Source of the DNA: AC-37 sp034663685
Lineage (GTDB): Bacteria > Actinomycetota > Thermoleophilia > Solirubrobacterales > Thermoleophilaceae
Reading direction: 5' to 3'
NCBI GenBank assembly: GCA_034663685.1
Contig: JAXDJC010000174.1
Span: 1-27,261, forward strand
DNA length: 27,261 nucleotides
The notes beneath the pieces were generated by a model. The model was given only the letters and a program-made list of their open reading frames with translations, made no database searches and was not told the origin of the DNA. The translations under genes and the position numbers were made by a program. Below are positions 1-7,873 of this stretch, piece after piece (position 1 is the first letter of the stretch; each line of letters begins with the position of its first letter).

Positions 1-46
1 CGGACCGGAGTGGCTGAGTGGGAGGAGCTCCGCCACTCCGGTCCAT
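1..46 (-). CDS. Probable 5' end of mraZ, cut by the window edge
   Basis: An ATG at 46-44 on the minus strand opens 15 codons (MDRSGGAPPTQPLRS) that run off the window. The fragment is too short for any family match. The assignment to mraZ, the transcriptional regulator that heads division and cell-wall clusters, rests only on the five-unit GTGG array directly upstream (57-100), which is typical of mraZ promoters. A TACAGT -10-like element at 64-59 would give a very short leader. The first codons are themselves half of a 13-bp inverted repeat. The true start could lie further left, so this is a contextual inference. Confidence 0.35.
   Translation of the reverse strand, partial: MDRSGGAPPTQPLRS
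2..44. repeat. 13-bp perfect inverted repeat
   Basis: Arms 2-14 (GGACCGGAGTGGC) and 32-44 (GCCACTCCGGTCC) are exact reverse complements around a 17-nt loop. The repeat ends at the third base of the putative minus-strand start codon at 46-44. In that transcript it would form a stable hairpin in the first codons. It has no T-tract on either strand, so I do not call it a terminator. Confidence 0.6.
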
Positions 47-56
47 GAAGGCGGGG

Positions 57-100
57 CCACTGTAACCCACTCCTCCCCACAATGCAACACTTTTCTCCAC
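57..100 (-). promoter_or_regulatory. MraZ-box-like array: five GTGG-type repeats with exact 10-bp period
   Basis: On the minus strand GTGG, GTGT, GTGG, GTGG and GTGG start at 100, 90, 80, 70 and 60, exactly 10 bp apart. MraZ proteins bind short direct repeats of the TGGG type with a 10-bp period upstream of mraZ, which is established for E. coli. A TACAGT -10-like hexamer (64-59) overlaps the last repeat, and an ATG follows at 46. The fit to an autoregulated mraZ promoter is good, but the downstream gene is almost entirely outside the window. Confidence 0.6.
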
Positions 101-290
101 AGAGTGCCTCGGCGCGTTCCGATCGGATCGCCATCCGGCCGGGATTTAGCTTGCTAGAGCGCTAGAGGGGGCGTGTCAGGCGGTGGGGCGCCGTCCCAGA
201 TTCTCCGGGATTCGCATTGCATCGGAGCGATTTGGGTGGGCGCTTGCGCCCGCGGCGTCCCGCGGGCGGGGTCGTCCCGGCCGGCGAGTG

Positions 291-324
291 AACCGTTGTG
301 GTCGCCATAGCGACCACAACGGTT
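291..324 (-). terminator. Strong hairpin terminator after azlD
   Basis: Two exactly complementary 15-bp arms, 291-305 and 310-324, enclose a 4-nt loop (CATA). The outer edge of one arm reaches the first base of the azlD stop codon complement (324-326). No T-tract follows on either strand, so this would be a U-less hairpin of the kind common in high-GC actinobacteria. A second, weaker hairpin (arms 247-255 and 260-268) lies just beyond it. I found no gene between this hairpin and the repeat array at 57-100. Confidence 0.6.
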
Positions 325-632
325 CAGCCGATCGCGCGCACTGCCGCCGCCACCACCGCGGCGGCCGCCACGGCCCAGAGCACCGACAGCCGCGCCGCGA
401 GAACCGCGGCCGCCGCCGCCACGCCGGCCGCGCGGGCGTCGAGCACGATCTCCTTGTGCTTGCCGAAGGTCTCCACCACCACGAGGGCGCCGAGCAGCGC
501 CGGGGCCACGAGGGCGATCAGGCGCAGCGCCCACGGCGGCAGGTCGCGGCCGCCCAGTGCGACCGGGCCGGCCGCCTTGATCGCGAACGTGGTCACCGCC
601 AGGCCCGCGATCGTGGTCCAGACCGCGCTCAC
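324..632 (-). CDS. azlD: AzlD-type small subunit of a branched-chain amino-acid exporter
   Basis: A 102-residue hydrophobic protein with several membrane segments. It includes the LPPWALRLIALVAPALLGAL stretch characteristic of AzlD proteins. AzlD pairs with the larger AzlC in the inner membrane, and the pair exports branched-chain amino acids or their analogues (known for Bacillus AzlCD and E. coli YgaZH). The GTG start at 632-630 overlaps the azlC TGA by 4 nt (GTGA), as expected for a co-translated pair. A strong hairpin follows immediately. Substrate specificity cannot be read from sequence. Confidence 0.85.
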   Translation of the reverse strand: MSAVWTTIAGLAVTTFAIKAAGPVALGGRDLPPWALRLIALVAPALLGALVVVETFGKHKEIVLDARAAGVAAAAAVLAARLSVLWAVAAAAVVAAAVRAIG

Positions 633-1324
633 CCGCGCCGGGCTCCGGCGAAGACAGCGGCGGAGGCGGCCAGGATCGGCACCCCGGGCGGAGCGATCGG
701 AGTGAGCGCCAGGGCGATCGCCGCCCCGGTGAGCGCGACGATCACGGCCTTCCGGTTGCGTGCCTCCGACATGAGCAGGCCGAGGAAGAACGCGGGGAAG
801 AGGGCATCGAGGCCGAGCTGCTCCGGGTCACCGAGCCGGTCGCCCACGAGCACGCCGATCAGCGTCCCGAGCACCCAGGCCGGATAGGCGAACGCGGTCG
901 CGCCGAGCAGGAAGTCGCGGTCGAAGCGCCCGCCGCCGCGGTTGGCCAGCGCCCAGGAGGCGTCCACAACGGCCTGGCCCTGGAGCGCTCGGGCCAGGCG
1001 CCCGCCGGTGGTCGAGGGGCCGAACGCGATGCCCATCGTCATGAAGCGGGCGTTCAGGAGGATGCCCGCGAGGATCGCGGCGCCGGCCCCTCCCCCATCC
1101 GCCAGCACCGCCAGCGCGGCGAACTGCGACGCCCCGGCGAACACGATGGCGGAGAAGGCGACCGTGGCCACGGGGCCCATGACGGGCCTCGCGAGCACGC
1201 CGAAGGAGATGGAGACGAACAGCGCCGCGAGCGCGTAGGGCAACCCGGCCCGGGCACCGGGCTCGAGGCGGGCGCGGAGCTCGCCCTCGGCGGGCGGCTC
1301 CCCGAGATGAGGTTCGGCGGCCAC
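629..1324 (-). CDS. azlC: AzlC-family amino-acid exporter, large subunit
   Basis: A 231-residue membrane protein. The conserved AzlC block FAGASQFAAL is near residues 62-71. Upstream is a helix with G-rich residues (LFVSISFGVLARPVMGP), and the NARF motif follows in LLNARFMTMG. Length is normal for the family (about 230-240). It is expected to work with AzlD, whose start overlaps its stop. The only good start is GTG at 1324-1322, about 50 nt after tadC on the same strand, so it may be co-transcribed with the tad genes although the functions look unrelated. No clear Shine-Dalgarno sequence precedes it. Confidence 0.88.
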   Translation of the reverse strand: MAAEPHLGEPPAEGELRARLEPGARAGLPYALAALFVSISFGVLARPVMGPVATVAFSAIVFAGASQFAALAVLADGGGAGAAILAGILLNARFMTMGIAFGPSTTGGRLARALQGQAVVDASWALANRGGGRFDRDFLLGATAFAYPAWVLGTLIGVLVGDRLGDPEQLGLDALFPAFFLGLLMSEARNRKAVIVALTGAAIALALTPIAPPGVPILAASAAVFAGARRG

Positions 1325-1375
1325 TCGGAAGAGTGTGCCGCGCCGGCTCGCGGGGGCGGGCCCGTGCGCCGACGG

Positions 1376-2254
1376 CTACGGCCCGATCGGCAGCGGCTGG
1401 CCTCCGCCGAGCAGCGCGGCGGCCAGCGCGGCCGCCACGAGCAGCAGCACCGACGGCACCAGCAGCAGGGCGACCACCAGCTGGATCTTGGGTCCCGCCT
1501 TGGCGGCCTCCTCCTCGATCCTCCGGCGCCGCGCGGCCCGCGCCTCGCCCGCCTGGGCGGCCAGCGTGCCGCCGAGCGGCGCGCCGTGACGCGACGCGCG
1601 GTTGATCGCCGCCGCCAGCTCGCGGATCTCGGGCAGCGGCAGGCGCGCGGTCGACCGCTCGAGGGCCGCGGCCAGCGGAACGCCGAGCTCCACCTCCCTC
1701 GCCACGGTGCCCCACTCCGACGCGATCGGCCCCGCGGCCCGCTCCGCGACCGTCCTCAGAGCGGCCGGTGGTGCCAGCCCCGCCTCCACCGACACGCGCA
1801 GCAGGTCGAGCAGCGCGGGAAGGTCGCGCCGGACGGCCCGGGCACGCTCGCGCGCGCGGCGCGCCAGCCACCAGTCCGGCGCCAGGAAGCCGGCCACAGG
1901 CGCCGCCGCAACCACCAGCGGGCCGAGCCGGCCGGGCGCGGCGGCTCCGAAGATCGCCCCGAGCGGAGCGCACGCGGCGGCCGCGGCGAGCTTGGCCGCC
2001 ATCACCTCGCGCGGGCCGAGGCCGGGAGGAGCGCCGGCGGCCGCGATCCGGGTCTCGAGCGAGAGCGGCGCGCGGGCCCCGGCGGCAGCTCGGAGCCGAG
2101 CGCCCGCGCCGGCGAGGAGGCGCAGGGCGGCCGGGGTGCTTCGATCGCGGCGGGCGCGTGCGGAGCGGCGCGGCGCCAGGCCGTCGAGCAGCTCCGCCAA
2201 GCCCACGGTGCCCGCCGCCGCGGCCACGGCGGCGATGGAGGCCGAGAACGTCAC
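1376..2254 (-). CDS. tadC: TadC-like inner-membrane platform protein of a Tad/type II-like pilus
   Basis: A 292-residue type II secretion F-domain protein. An N-terminal hydrophobic segment is followed by paired helices near residues 95-125, then the cytoplasmic F-domain signature (DLPALLDLLRVSVEAGLAPP, then EWGTVAREVELGVPLAAAL). A C-terminal membrane helix covers IQLVVALLLVPSVLLLVAAAL. TadC with TadB forms the platform that the TadA/CpaF ATPase drives to polymerise Flp pilin. It starts with GTG about 50 nt after tadB. No pilin, prepilin peptidase or TadE-like gene is present in the window. Confidence 0.85.
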   Translation of the reverse strand: MTFSASIAAVAAAAGTVGLAELLDGLAPRRSARARRDRSTPAALRLLAGAGARLRAAAGARAPLSLETRIAAAGAPPGLGPREVMAAKLAAAAACAPLGAIFGAAAPGRLGPLVVAAAPVAGFLAPDWWLARRARERARAVRRDLPALLDLLRVSVEAGLAPPAALRTVAERAAGPIASEWGTVAREVELGVPLAAALERSTARLPLPEIRELAAAINRASRHGAPLGGTLAAQAGEARAARRRRIEEEAAKAGPKIQLVVALLLVPSVLLLVAAALAAALLGGGQPLPIGP

Positions 2255-2306
2255 CGGTCCATCCTCGGGGGAGGTGGCACGGGATTCCGCGCCGGTGGTG
2301 CGACCC

Positions 2307-3173
2307 TCAAGCCCTCACCCTCCCCAGCCGCCGTATCAAGACCGCGGCAACCGCCTGGAGCGCCAGCGCCAGGCCGGCCAGCCAGGCCGTGATGAACGAG
2401 CTCGCCAGGCCGCCGATGAACCCCGGGGTCGCCAGCTCCGCCAGCAGCGCGCCGCCGAGCGGAAGCAGCACCACGATCAGCCCGGTGAAGCGCGCCTGTG
2501 CGGTGGCCGCGCGCGCGTCGGCCTCCACGCGCGCCTCCTCCTCGAGCGAGCGGGCGCAGTCGCGGAGCAATCGCGCGAGGTCGCCGCCCGACGCCCGCTG
2601 GAGCAGCAGCGCGGCCACGATCGTGTCGATGCCGTGCGAGCGCAGACGGCGGCGCAGGGCCTCGAGTGCGTCGTCGGTGCGCGCGCCGAGCTCGAGCTCC
2701 GAGGCCACGCGCCGAAGCTCCGCGCCCGCCGGGCCCTCGATCGCGGGAGCCGCGACCGCAATCGCGCCGCGCACGGAGTGTCCGCCGCCGAGCGCGTCGG
2801 CCAGGGCCGTGGCCAGGCCCGTCGCCCCCGCGCCGGCCGCGGCGCGGTAGCGCTCGCGCGCGGCGCGCAGAACCCGCGCGAGAGCGACCGGACCCGCCAC
2901 GGCCGCCGCGATCCCGATCGCGGGCCCGGCCACGAGCCATCCCGCCAGGAACGCCGCGATCCCTCCGGCCACCAGCAGGCGGCGGCGCTCCGCGGCGCCC
3001 GGGTCGCGGCCCTCGCGCCCGGCGCGCAGCACGGTGTCGGCGAGCCGGCCCGCAGAGCGGGCGACGCCCGGCGCGGAGCGGCCGGCGAGGGCCGCGGCCT
3101 CGTGCCCGAGGTCGATCGCAGCGGTCGCGCCCAGGAGACCCGCGGCGAAGGCGAGGCCGGCGGCCGCGGTCAC
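2307..3173 (-). CDS. tadB: TadB-like inner-membrane platform protein
   Basis: A 288-residue type II secretion F-domain protein. Membrane segments lie near the N-terminus (GLAFAAGLLGATAAI), around residues 70-95 (LLVAGGIAAFLAGWLVAGPA) and at the C-terminus. The F-domain signature reads LATALADALGGGHSVRGAI, then GIDTIVAALLLQRASGGDLA. I chose the GTG at 3173-3171 because it overlaps the cpaF stop as GTGA. An in-frame GTG two codons upstream (3179) is possible. Known role: partner of TadC in pilus assembly. Placement directly between cpaF and tadC supports the call. Confidence 0.85.
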   Translation of the reverse strand: MTAAAGLAFAAGLLGATAAIDLGHEAAALAGRSAPGVARSAGRLADTVLRAGREGRDPGAAERRRLLVAGGIAAFLAGWLVAGPAIGIAAAVAGPVALARVLRAARERYRAAAGAGATGLATALADALGGGHSVRGAIAVAAPAIEGPAGAELRRVASELELGARTDDALEALRRRLRSHGIDTIVAALLLQRASGGDLARLLRDCARSLEEEARVEADARAATAQARFTGLIVVLLPLGGALLAELATPGFIGGLASSFITAWLAGLALALQAVAAVLIRRLGRVRA

Positions 3174-4381
3174 CGCCACACGGCCCGGTCGGGGCCCGCG
3201 TCCGGCGTGCCGAGCCGCTGCGACAAGCGCCCCTCCCCCGGCGGGCGCCAGAGCGGGCGCTCGCCGCGTAGCCGGTACAGCTCGCGCGTGCCGGCGCCGC
3301 CGGGCGCGCGCACCACCTCGGCCACGCACTCCACCCTCCGGCGCCCGTCGGCGGCGCGGGCCTGGTGCACCACGATGTCCACCGCGCTCGCCACCTGCTC
3401 GCGCACCGCCGCGTGCGGCAGCCCCACGCCGGCCATCAGCGCCAGCGTCTCCACGCGCCGCAGCGCGTCCTCGGGCGAGTTGGCGTGCACCGTGGTCAGC
3501 GATCCCTCGTGCCCGGTGTTGAGCGCCATCAGCATGTCGAGCGCCTCCGCTCCGCGCACCTCGCCAACCACGATCCGGTCGGGCCGCATCCGCAGCGCGT
3601 TGCGCACGAGCTGGCGGATCGTCACCTCGCCGCGGCCCTCCACGTTCGGCGGCCGCGACTCGAGCCGCACCACGTGGCGCTGGCGCAGCCTCAGCTCGGC
3701 GGCGTCCTCGATCGTCACGATCCGCTCGCCGTCGGGAATCGCAGCCGACAGCGCACCGAGCGTGGTGGTCTTGCCGGAGCCGGTCCCGCCGCTCACGAGC
3801 ACCGCCGCACGGGCCGCCACACAGGAGCCGAGGAACTCGGCCAGGCCGGCCGGCAGCGTGCCGTTGGCCACCAGGTCCTCGAGGGAGAAGCCCGCCGGCC
3901 GGAAGCGGCGGATCGTGAGGCACGGGCCCGACAGCGCCAGCGGCGGGATCACCACGTTCACGCGCGAGCCGTCGGCCAGGCGTGCGTCGCAGAGCGGCGA
4001 GGCCTCGTCCACCCGGCGGCCGAGCGGTGAGAGGATCCGCTCGATCGCGTGCATCAGCTCGGCCTCGTCGCCGAACGCCACGCCGGTCTGCTCCACGCGG
4101 CCGCGGCGCTCCACCCACACCTCCCCGGGACCGTTCACCATCACCTCGTCGACGGCCGGGTCGGCCAGCAGCGGGTCGAGCGGGCCGAGCCCGGTGGCCA
4201 GGCGGATCACCCGCGCCACCAGCGCATCGCGCTCGCCCGCCGGCAGTGCCGCGGCCTCATGCTCCACGAGCTCGCGCACGTCGGCCTCCAGCGTGCCCGC
4301 CGAGGAGCTGCCGTCGCGCGCCTGCTCGATCATGCGCCGGCGCAGGGCGTCGGCCAGGTCGTCGAAGTGGTCCACGACCAA
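3170..4381 (-). CDS. cpaF: CpaF/TadA-family pilus assembly ATPase
   Basis: A 403-residue type II/IV secretion ATPase that powers Flp-type pilus assembly at the inner membrane. Visible motifs are Walker A GGTGSGKTT at about 198-206, the Asp box TIEDAAEL at 223-230, Walker B-type RIVVGEVRGAEA at 269-280 and the His box TGHEGSLTTVHANS at 289-302. All catalytic motifs appear intact. The N-terminal region contains the usual DEVMVNGPGEVWVER block. Start is TTG at 4381, or GTG at 4375 two codons later; neither has a clear Shine-Dalgarno sequence. It heads the cpaF-tadB-tadC cluster, 38 nt after the preceding same-strand gene. Confidence 0.93.
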   Translation of the reverse strand: MVVDHFDDLADALRRRMIEQARDGSSSAGTLEADVRELVEHEAAALPAGERDALVARVIRLATGLGPLDPLLADPAVDEVMVNGPGEVWVERRGRVEQTGVAFGDEAELMHAIERILSPLGRRVDEASPLCDARLADGSRVNVVIPPLALSGPCLTIRRFRPAGFSLEDLVANGTLPAGLAEFLGSCVAARAAVLVSGGTGSGKTTTLGALSAAIPDGERIVTIEDAAELRLRQRHVVRLESRPPNVEGRGEVTIRQLVRNALRMRPDRIVVGEVRGAEALDMLMALNTGHEGSLTTVHANSPEDALRRVETLALMAGVGLPHAAVREQVASAVDIVVHQARAADGRRRVECVAEVVRAPGGAGTRELYRLRGERPLWRPPGEGRLSQRLGTPDAGPDRAVWR

Positions 4382-4419
4382 CTAAGGCCGCGGCGGCGGA
4401 ACTTCGCCCCCCGGCGCCG

Positions 4420-4965
4420 CTACCGCGTGGCCGCGTCCCTCACGGCCGCGCCGCCCTCGTCGATCTCGATGGCCGTGGTCTCGGCCACCCGGGCCACGAG
4501 CATGTACTGGCCGATCACCAGCAGCAGCTCCACGATCTCGCGCGGGGACAGGTGCGCGCGCACCGCCTCGAAGGCCTCGTCGGAGGCGCGCACGTCGCGC
4601 ACCACCTCGGTGGTGAAGCGCAGCGCCGCGCGCACGTCGTCGCCCAGGCACTCCGCGTCCAGGTCGCCGCCCTCGATCGCAGCCACGTCCTCGTCGCTCG
4701 CGCCGACCGCCTTCGCGATCGGCACGTGCTGCACCCACTCGTACTCCGCGCCGGAGAGCCGGCCCACGTGCAGGATCGCGAGCTCGCGCAGCCGCGCGTC
4801 CAGCTCGAGCGACGACAGCAGCGCGCCGCCGAAGGCGAGCCAGGGCCGGAACGCCGTCTCGGCGTTCGCGGTCATGCGGAAGATGTTGATCGGCGGCACG
4901 CGTTCGAGCGCCTGGCGCACGGGCTCGGGCGCCTCTTCGGGATCGACGTAGGGCAGCCGCGCCAC
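4420..4965 (-). CDS. Carboxymuconolactone decarboxylase-family protein
   Basis: A 181-residue all-helical protein. The family core is RELAILHVGRLSGAEYEWVQH at about 61-81, followed by HVPIAKAVG and a second helical pair (IVELLLVIGQYMLVARVAETT). The E-x-x-W-x-x-H arrangement matches the non-thiol subgroup: the Cys-x-x-Cys of AhpD peroxidase-type members is absent, so alkylhydroperoxidase activity is not predicted. Function within this broad family cannot be assigned. It starts 42 nt from the divergent rpiA start, and its 3' end lies just before cpaF on the same strand. Confidence 0.8.
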   Translation of the reverse strand: MARLPYVDPEEAPEPVRQALERVPPINIFRMTANAETAFRPWLAFGGALLSSLELDARLRELAILHVGRLSGAEYEWVQHVPIAKAVGASDEDVAAIEGGDLDAECLGDDVRAALRFTTEVVRDVRASDEAFEAVRAHLSPREIVELLLVIGQYMLVARVAETTAIEIDEGGAAVRDAATR

Positions 4966-5007
4966 GCGCGCAGACTAAAGCGCGCGGCGCCTGACATCCT
5001 CCGCCCC

Positions 5008-5694
5008 GTGAGCATCGACCCCGCACGCGAGGCCGCCGCGCGCGCCGCCGTCGAGCGGATCGAGGCCGGCATGACGCTCGGGCTCGGCTCCGGGCGCGCG
5101 GTCTGGCGCACGATCGAGCTGATCGCCGAGCGCTGGCCGGACGCGCCGCCGGTTCGCTCCGCGTTCGCGTCCGAGCGCACCAGGGCGCTGGCCGCCGCCG
5201 CGGGCATCGAGGCGGTGGAGCTCGACGGCGCCACTCGGCTCGACCTGGCCATCGACGGCGCCGACGAGATCGATCCCGACCTCGGCCTGATCAAGGGCGG
5301 CGGCGCCGCGCTGCTGCGCGAGAAGATCGTGGTGGCCGCGGCCGAGCGGTTCGTGGTGGTGTGCGAGGCGCGAAAGCAGGTCGCGCGGCTCGGGGAGACC
5401 TTCAGGCTCCCGGTGGAGGTCGTGCGGTTCGGCTGGCAGGACACCCGGCGCCGGGTGCTCGACCTTCTGCCGTCCGCCGAGCTGCGCAGCGCCGACGGCG
5501 GCGACCCGGTCGTGACCGACGAGGGCCACCACCTGCTCGACTGCGAGCTCTCGCCCGACGGCGACCTGGGCACCCTCGCCCTGCATCTGAAGGCCACCAT
5601 CGGCGTGGTCGAGCACGGGCTCTTCCTCGGGATGGCCGACGAGGCGCTGCTGGGCAGTCCGGACGGCTCGCTCGAGGTGGTCCGGCCGGGCTAG
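5008..5694 (+). CDS. rpiA: Ribose-5-phosphate isomerase A
   Basis: A 228-residue protein of normal RpiA length, interconverting ribose 5-phosphate and ribulose 5-phosphate in the non-oxidative pentose phosphate pathway. The DGADEID motif (83-89) and KGGGAALLREK (96-106) carry the expected catalytic acids and lysine. The N-terminal phosphate loop reads GLGSGRAV at 25-32 instead of the usual GxGTGSTA, an Arg where Ser is normal. The GTG at 5008 gives the right length, while the first ATG (5071) would remove the N-terminal helix. Its TAG stop shares a CTAG with the convergent GGDEF-EAL gene. Confidence 0.9.
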   Translation: MSIDPAREAAARAAVERIEAGMTLGLGSGRAVWRTIELIAERWPDAPPVRSAFASERTRALAAAAGIEAVELDGATRLDLAIDGADEIDPDLGLIKGGGAALLREKIVVAAAERFVVVCEARKQVARLGETFRLPVEVVRFGWQDTRRRVLDLLPSAELRSADGGDPVVTDEGHHLLDCELSPDGDLGTLALHLKATIGVVEHGLFLGMADEALLGSPDGSLEVVRPG

Positions 5695-7856
5695 GCGGTG
5701 GTCTCGGCCGCGCCCGCGTGCGGCTCGGCCCCGCCGGCGTCCGGCTCGGGTGAAGGCTCGGGCTCGTCGACGTCGGCCGAGGCCTCGGCCTCGATCGCAG
5801 CGGGCGCCGACAGCGCCCACTCGCTGAGTGCCTCGAGCGACTCGGCACCCGGCTCCGCGGCCTCGTTCTCGCCCTTGCCCGGCAGCTGGCTCGCGGCCAT
5901 CGCCTCGAGCCAGATCGTGGCCTTGTCCGGCGCGAGCGGCCGGCTCAGGAAGTAGCCCTGCGCGTAGTCGCAGCCGAGCGACGCCAGCGTGCTGTACGCC
6001 TCGGCGGTCTCCACGCCCTCGGCCACCACCTTGAGCCCGAGGTTGTGCCCGAGGTCGATCGTGGACTGCACGATCGTCGCGTTGCCCGGGTCGTCGCCCA
6101 TCGACATGCAGAACGACTTGTCGATCTTGATGAAGTCGACCGGCAGGTTCTGGAGATAGGCGAGCGACGAGTAGCCGGTGCCGAAGTCGTCGACCGACAG
6201 CGCCACGCCCATCTTCGAGAGACGCGTGAGGATCGTCATCGCGCGGCGGTGGTCGGCCATGATCGTGGACTCCGTGATCTCCAGCTCGAGCGAGCCCGGG
6301 GGCAGGCGCCAGCTGGTCAGGAGGCGCGCCAGGTCGTTCGGCAGGCGCAGGTCGATCAGGTTCTGCATCGAGAGGTTCACGGCCACGCTCACCTCGAGCC
6401 CGCGCGTGCGCCACGCATTCGCCTGGCGCAGGGCCGAGTCGAGCAGGTAGAGCGTCATCGGGCGCAGCAGGTTGGAGCGCTCGGCGAGCGGGATGAACTC
6501 GTCCGGCGAGAGCAGCCCGCGCTCGGGGTGGTGCCAGCGCGCGAGCGCCTCCACGCCCTCGGCGCGTCCCGTCTTCATGTCCACCTTCGGCTGGTAGTAG
6601 AGGACCAGCTCGGTCTCGTCCATCGCGCGACGAAGCTCGCCGATCAGCGCCAGCCGGCCGGCGTCGTGGCGGTGCTCGTGGCGCTTGGCGTCGTAGAACT
6701 CGTAGCCGGAGCGGTTCTCCTTGGCCATGTACATCGCCACGTCGGCGGCGCGCATCACGCTGTCCACCGTGCGGCCGTGCTCGGGGAACACTGCGATGCC
6801 GATCGAGCCCTCGCACTGGAGCGCCAGGCCGCCCACCACGACCGGCTCCTCGAGCACCTTGAGCACGCGCCGGACCACGGGCACGACCGACTGACGGTCG
6901 GGCACCTCCGGCAGCAGGATCGCGAACTCGTCGCCGCCGATGCGCGCCACGGTCTCGGTGTCGCGCAGCACGCTGTGCAGCCGCGAGCCGATCCGCTGAA
7001 GCAGCAGGTCGCCGTTGTGATGGCCGAGCGTGTCGTTCACGTCCTTGAAGCGATCGAGGTCCATCAGCATCACCACGCCGATCCGCTTGCGGCGGTGGTT
7101 GCTGGAGATCGTGCGCTCCACGAGGTTCGTGAACATCGTGCGGTTTGGCAGCCCGGTGAGGCCGTCGGAGAGCGCCTGCTCCTCCTTCTCGGCGGCCTGC
7201 CGGCGCAGCCGCTGGGAGGCGCCGGCAACGATGCCCACGATCGCCCCCCAGACCAGCAGCAGCCCGAACCCGATGGCGAAGTAGAGCGTGCGCGTGTCGT
7301 CCTGGATGCGGCTGGCGATGCCGGCGTAGGGGATCCAGACCTCGGCGCTGCCGGTCGGCGGCGCGCCCGGGGCCGAGCGCAGCGGCACGAACACCTTGAG
7401 CACCCGGCCGAGGCTCGCGTCCTCCTGCGCGGGGTCCGCGCTCAAGTCGACGACCCTCGACACGGAGTTGCCGAGCAGCGCGTCCGCGGCCTCGTGCGGC
7501 GCGTCGTGCTTGCCGATCTTCAGGCGGTCGTCGGCCCAGATGATCGTGCCCGACCGGTCGCGGATCGTGAGCCGCGCCACGTCCGATCCGCCGCGGGCGG
7601 AGGCTGCCGACGCGGTGAGCCGCACCTGGGCATCGCTCGTGACCGCGTCGCCGGGGTTCAGGTTGTCGCCCACCACGCGCCGCAGGGCGAGGTCGGAGAC
7701 GAGGCGGCCCTCGGTGCGGGCCGAGGCGATCGCCCGGTCGCGCGCCTGCCCGGTGAGCGTCTGCGTGAGGAAGACCCCGAGGAGGACCACCGGCACGAGG
7801 CTCACGAGCGCGAACTCGATCAGCCAGCGCCGCTTCTGCTTGATATTCGCGTCCAC
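5691..7856 (-). CDS. Membrane-anchored GGDEF-EAL protein (cyclic di-GMP turnover)
   Basis: A 721-residue protein. TM1 is at about 11-31. A roughly 155-residue extracytoplasmic Cache-like sensor region follows, then TM2 at about 191-213. The GGDEF domain (about 230-390) has intact GGDEF at 307-311. The EAL domain (about 410-650) keeps VEALARW, NLSMQN, EITES, DDFGTG, KIDKSF and AEGVET. Both synthase and phosphodiesterase motifs therefore look intact. The inhibitory site position before GGDEF reads RDTE, not RxxD, so product inhibition may be lost. The tail is acidic and Pro/Ala-rich. I preferred GTG at 7856 (GGGA seven nt upstream) because an earlier ATG at 7985 would overlap the upstream gene by 112 nt. 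Confidence 0.9.
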   Translation of the reverse strand: MDANIKQKRRWLIEFALVSLVPVVLLGVFLTQTLTGQARDRAIASARTEGRLVSDLALRRVVGDNLNPGDAVTSDAQVRLTASAASARGGSDVARLTIRDRSGTIIWADDRLKIGKHDAPHEAADALLGNSVSRVVDLSADPAQEDASLGRVLKVFVPLRSAPGAPPTGSAEVWIPYAGIASRIQDDTRTLYFAIGFGLLLVWGAIVGIVAGASQRLRRQAAEKEEQALSDGLTGLPNRTMFTNLVERTISSNHRRKRIGVVMLMDLDRFKDVNDTLGHHNGDLLLQRIGSRLHSVLRDTETVARIGGDEFAILLPEVPDRQSVVPVVRRVLKVLEEPVVVGGLALQCEGSIGIAVFPEHGRTVDSVMRAADVAMYMAKENRSGYEFYDAKRHEHRHDAGRLALIGELRRAMDETELVLYYQPKVDMKTGRAEGVEALARWHHPERGLLSPDEFIPLAERSNLLRPMTLYLLDSALRQANAWRTRGLEVSVAVNLSMQNLIDLRLPNDLARLLTSWRLPPGSLELEITESTIMADHRRAMTILTRLSKMGVALSVDDFGTGYSSLAYLQNLPVDFIKIDKSFCMSMGDDPGNATIVQSTIDLGHNLGLKVVAEGVETAEAYSTLASLGCDYAQGYFLSRPLAPDKATIWLEAMAASQLPGKGENEAAEPGAESLEALSEWALSAPAAIEAEASADVDEPEPSPEPDAGGAEPHAGAAETTA

Positions 7857-7873
7857 GCTCGCGTCCCGGGGGC

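Noticed and set aside
1..50. tRNA-like hairpin at the left edge
   Set aside because: The inverted repeat has no acceptor, D- or T-arm arrangement and no GTTC-type T loop.
1602..4385. A 927-codon plus-strand open frame opposite the tad genes
   Set aside because: It is antisense to cpaF-tadB-tadC, which have clear family motifs. Its composition is Arg/Ser/Ala/Pro-rich as expected for a shadow frame in GC-rich DNA.
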